Position numbers and translations under genes: made by a program
Shown here: positions 16,581 through 23,159 of the stretch, in pieces
How the letters are laid out: the number at the start of each line of letters is the position of its first letter
How positions within the stretch are numbered: position 1 is the stretch's first letter
Notes under the pieces: model-generated
What the model was told of the DNA's origin: nothing
Databases searched by the model: none
Seen by the model: the letters and a program-made list of their open reading frames with translations, nothing else
From: Amycolatopsis oliviviridis
GTDB taxonomy: Bacteria > Actinomycetota > Actinomycetes > Mycobacteriales > Pseudonocardiaceae
Length of the DNA: 64,000 nt
Direction of reading: 5' to 3'
NCBI RefSeq assembly: GCF_014654365.1
Contig: NZ_BNAY01000013.1
Span: forward strand, 1 to 64,000

Positions 16581-17945
16581 TCAGGCCGCGAAGCCCGGCT
16601 GCCACCGTTCGACGATCGCGCGGGCGGGGATCTCCGCGTCGAGCTGGCAGAGGATCCCGGTCGATCCGGCGGTCACCCGATGGATCATCAGGTACTCGGG
16701 CGGCAGGTTGAGGGAACGGCCGATCCGGAAATCCCGGCCGCGGGTGTCGCCGACCCGGCCCGCCTGCCGCTGCATCCAACGGCGGGTGAAGTGGAACGTG
16801 TCGCTCGCGAGCGGTTCGGTGAACGGCGCCAGGTACGCGAGCACGTCATCGGCTTGCAGATCCGCGTCGGCCCGGATGAAGCCGGACTCCCTGAGCAGCC
16901 GCATGAGCTTCGAGGACTCACCGTCGAGCGCCAGCCGGGTCATCTCGCCGAGATGCTGCGGAATCCCCTCGGGCAGCCGGGACACCCCACCGAAGTCGAT
17001 CACGCACAGCCTGCCGTCGGCGGTCAGCATGAAGTTGCCGGGATGCGGATCCGAATGCAGGAGCCGGGCCCGTTCCGGCGACGAGTAGTGGAACTCGGTG
17101 AGCAGGCGGCCGGCGCGGTCACGGGCGTCCTTGTCCCCGCCGGCGATGATCTTCGACAGCGGAGTGCCGGTGGCCCACTCCGTGACGACGACCTTCGGCG
17201 CGCTGGCGACCACACGAGGGATCAGGAACCCGGGGACGCCTTCGAACGCCTTCACGAAAGCCCGCTGGTTCTGGGCTTCCGCCTGGTAGTCGAGCTCTTC
17301 GTTCATCCGCTCGGCGAGTTCCGCCAGGAGAGGCTTCACCTCGGTCCCCGGCACGAAGGCCTGGAACAACCTGCTGAAACGCTGAAGCTGTCGAAGGTCG
17401 CTCCGCAACGCGTCGTCGGCTCCGGGGTACTGCACTTTGACAGCGACTTCGCGGCCGTCGTGCCAGGTCGCGCGGTGGACCTGGCCGATGCTCGCGGACG
17501 CGGCCGGGTTGTCGTCGAAGGTCGCGAACCGCTGCCGCCAGGTGCGCCCCAGCTGCTCGGCGAGGACACGGTGGGTCTGCCGGGTGGGCATGGGCGGTGC
17601 CGCGGCCTGGAGCTTCGTCAGGGCCTCGCGATAGGGCTTCGCCATCTCGTCGGGCACCGCGGCTTCGAAGACGCTCAGCGCCTGGCCGAACTTCATCGCG
17701 CCGCCCTTGAGCGTGCCGAGTACCTCGAAGAGCTGCTCCGCGGCCTTGGCGGACAGTGTCGCGTTGACCTCTTCGGCGCTCTGCCCGGTCAGCCGCCTGC
17801 CCCAGCCGCCCACCGCCCGGCCCGCTATGCCGAGCGGAATGCTGGCCAGCTTCGCCGTTCGGGCGGCCCCGTTGCGGGGGATGGCGGCATCTCGGTCCTC
17901 GGCGTTGCGGGAGTCGGTCACCTCCGCGATTCTGCCTTGATTCAC
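16581..17945 (-). CDS. ABC1/UbiB-family atypical kinase (AarF-like)
   Basis: This 454-residue atypical kinase has the diagnostic KxGQ region LKGGAMKFGQALSVFEAAVP, an Ala-rich loop PAASASIGQVHRATW in place of the glycine-rich loop, the ATP lysine in EVAVKVQYPG, the Glu-rich ERMNEELDYQAEAQNQ, the catalytic-loop LLHSDPHPGNFML and the metal motif VIDFGGVSRL. It corresponds by position (next to whiB7) to the mycobacterial ABC1 family protein described as linked to macrolide tolerance. Substrate unknown. The ATG start yields MNQGRIAEVTDS. A DnaA-like box pair lies just beyond its stop. Confidence 0.9.
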   Translation of the reverse strand: MNQGRIAEVTDSRNAEDRDAAIPRNGAARTAKLASIPLGIAGRAVGGWGRRLTGQSAEEVNATLSAKAAEQLFEVLGTLKGGAMKFGQALSVFEAAVPDEMAKPYREALTKLQAAAPPMPTRQTHRVLAEQLGRTWRQRFATFDDNPAASASIGQVHRATWHDGREVAVKVQYPGADDALRSDLRQLQRFSRLFQAFVPGTEVKPLLAELAERMNEELDYQAEAQNQRAFVKAFEGVPGFLIPRVVASAPKVVVTEWATGTPLSKIIAGGDKDARDRAGRLLTEFHYSSPERARLLHSDPHPGNFMLTADGRLCVIDFGGVSRLPEGIPQHLGEMTRLALDGESSKLMRLLRESGFIRADADLQADDVLAYLAPFTEPLASDTFHFTRRWMQRQAGRVGDTRGRDFRIGRSLNLPPEYLMIHRVTAGSTGILCQLDAEIPARAIVERWQPGFAA

Positions 17946-17998
17946 TCCGCTCGCGCAGCCTGTTGAGGGCGTGCGTGTGGGCTACGTCGCTCCCCGTG

Positions 17999-19033
17999 TC
18001 ACCGGGCGCCGCATCCGCATCCGGTGTGCGGCGGCCAGTCTCGATGGCGGATCGCGCCGTCGAAGAAGTCGATCTCGAGGGTGGCGTTCCACACGGGCGG
18101 CGCCTGGTCGCCGGGGGAGAGCAGCCGGAGTGCCTGCGCGGCGGCCAGCGCGGCGCACGCCTGAACGGCGCCGAGGTCCGGCCGTTGCACGCGCCCCGCG
18201 AGCTGGCTCGCCACTCTCGGCCAGGACTCGTCGCGGCCCGCGCGGTGCAGGTCGGCGCAGCGAAGGCAGCTGCTGCGGCCGGGCACCACCAGCGGCCCGA
18301 CGATGCCGACCCCGTCCCGGACGCGCACCGGCAGGTGGTTGATCCCGTCCCGGACGAGTTCTTCGACCGCTTCGGGAGCGGGCACCACGGCGTCGGTGAG
18401 CAGCACGAGTTCCGGACGGCGATCCGAGTAGAGCCTGGTGGTCGACGTGTCCGCCCCGGCGCGGTGCACGGCCTGCGCGATCGCTTCCCGGCGTGGCATG
18501 CCGATCTCGGCCTCGGTGTAACCCGAGCCGAGATCGTCTTCGAGCACCGTGCCCGACGCCCTGATGTCGACGTGCCCGACCCCGCCGTTGGCGAGCAGGA
18601 CGGCGATGGCCACGGCCAGCCTGCCGTCGCCGTGGACCGCCACCGCGGTGCGCTTGCGCCTCGCCGTCATGGCCGCGTGATGGTGGCGAACTCGGAGCGA
18701 CCAGAGTCCTGTTTCCGGTTTCGGCACGGGATGTCGCCGAGGCTCTCCCGCGTCGGTCACGAGGCCCCGGGCCGTCAGGTCCGTCATCAGGTCCCGCAGC
18801 TGTTCGTCGTGTTCGCTCTGCGCGAGCGCGATGTCGTCGGCGGCCCGTTTCCCGTCCAGCCCGCGGAGCGCTTCGGCCACTTCGGTGGCGACCCCGGCGA
18901 TCACCACGGCGTGTGCGGGGTCGAGGCCGATCTGGATCTCACCGTTTCCGCGTTCCAGCACATCCAGGCCGGGAAGCAGGGCCGGGAAGGCGGGCAGGAT
19001 GATCGATCGCAGGTCCGGTTCGCGCAGGTTCAT
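17999..19033 (-). CDS. E1-like/cyclodehydratase-type protein with RRE-like N-domain
   Basis: This 344-residue protein has an N-terminal winged-helix region (LDPAHAVVIAGVATEVAEAL ... LMTDLTARGLVTDAG) resembling the PqqD/RRE leader-peptide-binding fold. A ThiF/E1-like Rossmann domain follows (VAVHGDGRLAVAIAVLLANG). Cys pairs in SSCLRCADLH and TGCGCGAR probably bind zinc. Such proteins are often called TOMM leader-binding proteins, but no precursor peptide, dehydrogenase or YcaO is present. By position it matches a conserved mycobacterial protein beside the ABC1 kinase, so it is a core gene, not a RiPP cluster. Its substrate is unknown. Confidence 0.72.
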   Translation of the reverse strand: MNLREPDLRSIILPAFPALLPGLDVLERGNGEIQIGLDPAHAVVIAGVATEVAEALRGLDGKRAADDIALAQSEHDEQLRDLMTDLTARGLVTDAGEPRRHPVPKPETGLWSLRVRHHHAAMTARRKRTAVAVHGDGRLAVAIAVLLANGGVGHVDIRASGTVLEDDLGSGYTEAEIGMPRREAIAQAVHRAGADTSTTRLYSDRRPELVLLTDAVVPAPEAVEELVRDGINHLPVRVRDGVGIVGPLVVPGRSSCLRCADLHRAGRDESWPRVASQLAGRVQRPDLGAVQACAALAAAQALRLLSPGDQAPPVWNATLEIDFFDGAIRHRDWPPHTGCGCGAR

Positions 19034-19083
19034 GATCGCAGGATCGCACCGGTCCGATGCCCGAAGGTCAAGAAGAACGCGAG

Positions 19084-19113
19084 TTATCCACAGGCTGACC
19101 CCCTTGTGGACAA
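19084..19113. promoter_or_regulatory. Inverted pair of DnaA-box-like nonamers
   Basis: TTATCCACA (19084-19092) and TGTGGACAA (19105-19113) face each other 12 bases apart in the divergent region between the E1-like gene and the metallopeptidase gene. Each is an exact DnaA box match. Together with 16516-16576, four boxes flank the two-gene ABC1-kinase/E1-like unit. Confidence 0.42.
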
Positions 19114-19172
19114 CTTGAGGCTGTGACCTTTCGGCCCTCGGACTTGTCGGTGACTGGCCTTACCGTGGTCGA

Positions 19173-19760
19173 GTGGTCGAAGCACGGACGCCCTCATTGA
19201 GGAGCCGGGACACGACGAATCCGTCGGACACTCCCGAACACAAGGTCGAGGTACGGCGTAGCCAACGCCGCCACCGGACCGTCACCGCGTACTGGGACGA
19301 GGACACCCTCGTCGTGCTGATCCCTGCCCGGATGACCCGGGCGGAGGAGAAGCACTGGGTAGCCGAGATGCAGCGCAAGCTGCTGCGTAAAGGGCCGCGG
19401 CAGGCCGCGCCGCCGAAAGCCTCGGACGAGGCGCTGCTGGCGCGCTGCGCCGTGCTTTCGGCGAAATATCTGGACGGGAAGGCGATACCCGCGAGCGTTC
19501 GCTGGGTGCCGCCGATGCGGACGAGGTGGGCGTCCTGCACGCCGGTCGACGCGACGATCAGGGTCAGCGATCGTCTGCGCCGGGTGCCGGCGTGGGTGCT
19601 GGACTACGTCCTCGTGCACGAACTCGCGCATTTGAAGGAACCAGGGCACAACGCGGCGTTCTGGGAGCTCGTTCGCCGCTATCCCAAGACCGAGCGCGCC
19701 ATCGGCTATCTGGAGGGCCTGTCCTCCGCCGCCGGATGGGGCATCGCGGCGGAGGACTGA
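19173..19760 (+). CDS. YgjP/DUF45-type zinc metallopeptidase
   Basis: This 195-residue protein has the metal site VLVHELAHLKEPGHNAAFWE (HExxH around residue 149, with the third His in PGHN), preceded by RTRWASCTPVDATIRVSDRL, typical of the YgjP-like M48-type family. No signal peptide or membrane segment is seen, so it is cytosolic. GTG start. It faces the DUF2342 gene tail to tail with only 6 bases between stops. The family is often annotated as M48; its natural substrate is unknown. Confidence 0.85.
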   Translation: MVEARTPSLRSRDTTNPSDTPEHKVEVRRSQRRHRTVTAYWDEDTLVVLIPARMTRAEEKHWVAEMQRKLLRKGPRQAAPPKASDEALLARCAVLSAKYLDGKAIPASVRWVPPMRTRWASCTPVDATIRVSDRLRRVPAWVLDYVLVHELAHLKEPGHNAAFWELVRRYPKTERAIGYLEGLSSAAGWGIAAED

Positions 19761-19766
19761 CGTGCC

Positions 19767-21116
19767 TCAGCTCTTGTCGTCGTCGTCCTTGGGCTTGTTC
19801 TTCTCGCGCTCGGTGCGTTCGATCTCGGCGATCGGGTCGATGCCTTCGAGGGTCGACTCGCCATCGCCGAGACGTTCGGCGAAGTCGAGCGGTTCGTCGA
19901 GGTCCTCGGCGGTCGGCATCAGGTCGGGGTGGGACCAGAGGCCGTCCCGCTTCTCGATGCCGTGCTGGTCGCCGACCAGCTTCCACAGCGCGGAAGCCGC
20001 CCGCATCCGCCTGGGCCGGAGCTCGAGCCCGACCAAGGTGGCGAAGGTCTGCTCCGCCGGGCCGCCGGTGGCCCGGCGGCGGCGCAGCGTCTCCCGGAGC
20101 GCGTCCGCGCCCGGGAGGCGGTCGCCGATGGCCTCGGCGACCACGACGTCGACCCAGCCTTCGACCAGCGCGAGCAGGGTCTCCAGCCGGTTCAGGGCCG
20201 CCTTCTGCTCGGGCGAGGTCTGCGGCTCGAGCAGACCGGAGGACATGGCCTCTTCGATGCTGGCCGGGTTCGACGGGTCGATCTGCCCCGCGAGCTGCTC
20301 CAGCGCCGAGGTGTCGACGGAGATACCGCTCGCGAACTCCTCGACGGTGGCGAGCAGCCGCTGCCGCAGCCACGGAACGTGCGCGAACAGCCGTTGGTGG
20401 GCGGCCTCGCGCGCGGCGATGAAGACCAGCACCTCGCTGGTCGGCAGCTCCAGGCCCTCGGTGAACTTCTCGATGTTCGCCGGCAGCAGCGCGGAGGTGG
20501 CCGCGGGGCCGAGCGGCAGGCCGACCTCGGTGGAGGTGAGCACTTCGGAAGCCAACTGAGCCAGGGCGTTACCGAGCTGGGAGCCGAACGCCATCCCGCC
20601 CATCTGTCCCATCATGGACAGCAGCGGGCCGGCGGCCTGCTTGGCCTCGTCGGGCAGGGCCTGGACCCAGGCACCCGAGACCTGCTGGGCGACGGGGTCG
20701 CAAAGGCGCTGCCAGGTGGGCAGGGTCTTCTCGACCCAAGTGCGCGCGGACCACGCGACGGTCGTCGTCGCCCCGGCGGGCAGGATCGTCGCGGCGTCGA
20801 GCCACAGCTCGGCCAGGTGCGCGGCGTCACGGACGGCTGTGCTCGAGTCGCCGCCGCTGGACGACGAAAAGCCGAGCTGGACGTCACCGCTTCCGCTGCT
20901 GCCGAGGTTCTGCAGCGCGATCTGTTTCGCCAGGTCGTAGTTGACCGGCCCGGTCGAGCTGCCGGCCTGGCTGAGCATCTGGCCCAGCTGGCTGAGCATC
21001 TGACCGAGCTGATTGAAGGCCTCGGCGCCGGAGGGCTGGCCGCCGGAATCCGACGGCTCGTTCTCGCCTCGTTTGTCGGGATCGGGCGGTCCGAAGCCGA
21101 ACGGGGGTTTGCTCAT
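19767..21116 (-). CDS. Zinc-dependent metalloprotease, DUF2342 family
   Basis: This 449-residue actinobacterial protein starts MSKPPFGFGPPDPDKRGENE after the ATG at 21114-21116; the longer upstream frame is excluded because it is antisense to the divergent gene. A glutamine/leucine-rich repeat (LGQMLSQLGQMLSQAG) follows a Pro/Ser-rich tail. The family core shows FIAAREAAHQRLFAHVPWLR (His-containing metal-site candidate), and GIEKRDGLWSHPDLMPTAED near the end. The C-terminus is acidic/basic. The homologue sits in the same block in mycobacteria. Biochemical role unproven. Confidence 0.85.
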   Translation of the reverse strand: MSKPPFGFGPPDPDKRGENEPSDSGGQPSGAEAFNQLGQMLSQLGQMLSQAGSSTGPVNYDLAKQIALQNLGSSGSGDVQLGFSSSSGGDSSTAVRDAAHLAELWLDAATILPAGATTTVAWSARTWVEKTLPTWQRLCDPVAQQVSGAWVQALPDEAKQAAGPLLSMMGQMGGMAFGSQLGNALAQLASEVLTSTEVGLPLGPAATSALLPANIEKFTEGLELPTSEVLVFIAAREAAHQRLFAHVPWLRQRLLATVEEFASGISVDTSALEQLAGQIDPSNPASIEEAMSSGLLEPQTSPEQKAALNRLETLLALVEGWVDVVVAEAIGDRLPGADALRETLRRRRATGGPAEQTFATLVGLELRPRRMRAASALWKLVGDQHGIEKRDGLWSHPDLMPTAEDLDEPLDFAERLGDGESTLEGIDPIAEIERTEREKNKPKDDDDKS

Positions 21117-21217
21117 GGCACCACCGTACGCGGGTCCTGGGACGCAGAGCTCGTCAAGTGGAGTGATGAGCGTGGCCTTCACCGAGAAGCGAACACCGTC
21201 ACCGTACGCTGTCACGC

Positions 21218-22324
21218 GTGACAGAGTCCTCGGAGCAGACCACAGCAACGCGGACCCGTGCGGGCTCCGCGAGTGACCAGGACCGCTCCGAGCGGCGGCT
21301 GACCCGGCGCGGCTGGACGTTGCTGGTCAGTGGTGCATTGTTCGTCGCCTTCGCGCTGGTCGGGTTCTTCATCCCGGTGCCTTACGTGGCGATCAGCCCC
21401 GGCCCGACCTACGACACGCTCGGCAAGGACGCCGCCGGGCAGTCGGTGATCCAGGTCAACGGACACGAGATCTTCCAGACCTCCGGCGAATTGCGGATGA
21501 CGACCGTCTCCTTGCGCGATGGCGGCATCACCCTGTTCAACGCGCTCGGGCTCTGGGCGAGTGGCCGGTACGCGCTGGCCCCGCGCGAGGAGTACTTCAA
21601 GCCGGGTGAGACCAACGAGCAGGTCCGCCAGGAGAACATCCAGCAGCTGCAGGACTCGCAGACCGCCGCCCAGGTCGCCGCGCTGCGCCGCAAGTTCCCG
21701 GTGAAGGTGCTCGCGAAGACGATCGTCTCCGGTAGCCCGGCGGACAAGGTGCTCGCCCCGGGGGACCGGCTTCTGGTGGTCAACGGGCAGACGGTGAAGG
21801 AAGCGACCGATGTGCGGGCCGCGCTGAACGGGACGAAGCCTGGCCAGACCGTCCAGATCACGTTCAAATCCGACGGGCAGGCCGAACGCACCGTGCCGCT
21901 CACGCTCGCGCAGCGTCCCGACGGCCCGGAAGGCTTCATGGGCCTGACCGCGGTGGACCGCGCCGACGTTCCGTTCGACGTGAAGATCTCGCTTCAGGAC
22001 GTCGGCGGCCCGTCGGCCGGCCTGATGTTCGCGCTCGCGATCGTCGACAAGATGGAGCCGGGCGACCTCGCCGGTGGCAAGCACATCGCCGGGACGGGTG
22101 AGATCTCGGAGAAGGGCGTCGTCGGCGCGATCGGCGGCATCTCGTTCAAGGTGGTCGGCGCCCGCGAGGCCGGTGCCACCGACTTCCTCGTGCCCGCGCA
22201 CAACTGCGCCGAGGCGAAGACCGCCGCGCCCGACGGCCTGAACCTGATCAAGGTGTCCACGCTGGACGAGGCGATCGCGCAGCTCGAGAACCTCAAGGCG
22301 GGGCGGCCTACCGCTTCCTGCTGA
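21218..22324 (+). CDS. Membrane-anchored PDZ-Lon-like (S16) protease
   Basis: This 368-residue protein has one N-terminal membrane anchor (about residues 33-55, GWTLLVSGALFVAFALVGFF), then an extracytoplasmic YlbL-like region, a PDZ domain (AKTIVSGSPADKVLAPGDRL) and a Lon S16 catalytic domain. The catalytic Ser is in DVGGPSAGLMFALAIVDK (about residue 266) and the Lys in IGGISFKVVGAREAGA (about residue 312). Together these form the Ser-Lys dyad. It should act at the cell surface. Divergent from the DUF2342 gene. It is followed by a compound repeat. Confidence 0.92.
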   Translation: MTESSEQTTATRTRAGSASDQDRSERRLTRRGWTLLVSGALFVAFALVGFFIPVPYVAISPGPTYDTLGKDAAGQSVIQVNGHEIFQTSGELRMTTVSLRDGGITLFNALGLWASGRYALAPREEYFKPGETNEQVRQENIQQLQDSQTAAQVAALRRKFPVKVLAKTIVSGSPADKVLAPGDRLLVVNGQTVKEATDVRAALNGTKPGQTVQITFKSDGQAERTVPLTLAQRPDGPEGFMGLTAVDRADVPFDVKISLQDVGGPSAGLMFALAIVDKMEPGDLAGGKHIAGTGEISEKGVVGAIGGISFKVVGAREAGATDFLVPAHNCAEAKTAAPDGLNLIKVSTLDEAIAQLENLKAGRPTASC

Positions 22325-22330
22325 CCGCGG

Positions 22331-22446
22331 GGGAGCAAGGGACCTTTGCTATCGCTCGCGAGTTTGTAATAGAGAGCAAGGGACCTTTGGTGTCGTCCCG
22401 GCGTCCCGTACTGGGGTCGGCGATAGCAAAGGTCCCTTGCTCTCTT
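22331..22446. repeat. Compound palindrome cluster (three half-elements)
   Basis: Two direct copies of GGAGCAAGGGACCTTTG (near 22332 and 22376, the second as GAGCAAGGGACCTTTGGTGT) are followed by an inverted copy GCGATAGCAAAGGTCCCTTG (from 22420). Either direct copy can pair with the inverted one, so two alternative hairpins are possible. TTTT follows the last arm. It lies between convergent genes and probably terminates both. Confidence 0.82.
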
Positions 22447-22454
22447 TTCGCTGG

Positions 22455-23003
22455 TCAGGGCAGCAGGGTCGCCCTCAGGGCTTCGAGGAGGTTAGGGGCC
22501 AGCTCCGGGTTCTCGATGATCTCGTCGACGGGGACATCACCGGGTTCCTCGGTTTTCCCGGCGCCGCGAAGCCGCATGACGCACGCTCCGGCACCATCCC
22601 GCAGCACCGCGGCCACGAGCCGGGCTTCGGTCCGGCGCGGGTGATCGGCGGCTGCCTGGCGCAGGCGTTCGGCATCGGTCTCGGGAACGACCGGAAGCTC
22701 GGCTTCGGCGTCCGGCGGCAGCACGATGATCTCCTGCGCGAGCGCGCAGCCCAGCACCAGATCGGGCCACGCGATCTGCGCCAGCGCCTCACCCAGATCG
22801 CCGTCCGGCAGCGACTCCTGGGCGACCGGCGTCAGCGGGGCCGACGGGTCGAGTTGCCCGGCCAGTTCGGGCTGTTCGTCCAGCAGCGCCGCGGTCGGGA
22901 CCAGCGCGAACAACTGCGGCGGCTGATCCCATCCTCCGGAGGCTACGAACTCCTCGACTTCGCGGGCCAGGCCGGCCACGCCCTGCTGCTCACTCGGTGC
23001 CAT
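22455..23003 (-). CDS. PPA1309 family protein (unknown function)
   Basis: This 182-residue actinobacterial protein starts MAPSEQQGVAGLAREVEEFV and contains ASGGWDQPPQLFALVPTAAL, CALAQEIIVLPPDAEAELP and an ending NLLEALRATLLP. The start was set at the ATG at 23003; longer in-frame sequence is antisense to the UPF0182 gene. The family is small, acidic and cytosolic. It sits next to UPF0182 in other actinobacteria. No catalytic motif is seen. Confidence 0.82.
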   Translation of the reverse strand: MAPSEQQGVAGLAREVEEFVASGGWDQPPQLFALVPTAALLDEQPELAGQLDPSAPLTPVAQESLPDGDLGEALAQIAWPDLVLGCALAQEIIVLPPDAEAELPVVPETDAERLRQAAADHPRRTEARLVAAVLRDGAGACVMRLRGAGKTEEPGDVPVDEIIENPELAPNLLEALRATLLP

Positions 23004-23159
23004 TGGCACATCGTTCCAGGCGGTCGGGCCAGCGGCCTTCCGAGTCCGGTTTGGGCGGGTTCCGGGAACTTCCGACGGCATCCGTAGAGTTAGAGCATCA
23101 GGGGCCGCACGCGGTACGCGCGTCCCTGCGAAAAGTTCACCAAACCAGGAGCGTGTGCA

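Noticed and set aside
17999..19033. Describing a RiPP biosynthetic cluster around the E1-like protein
   Set aside because: No precursor peptide, YcaO, dehydrogenase or transporter is present, and the gene is in a conserved core block.
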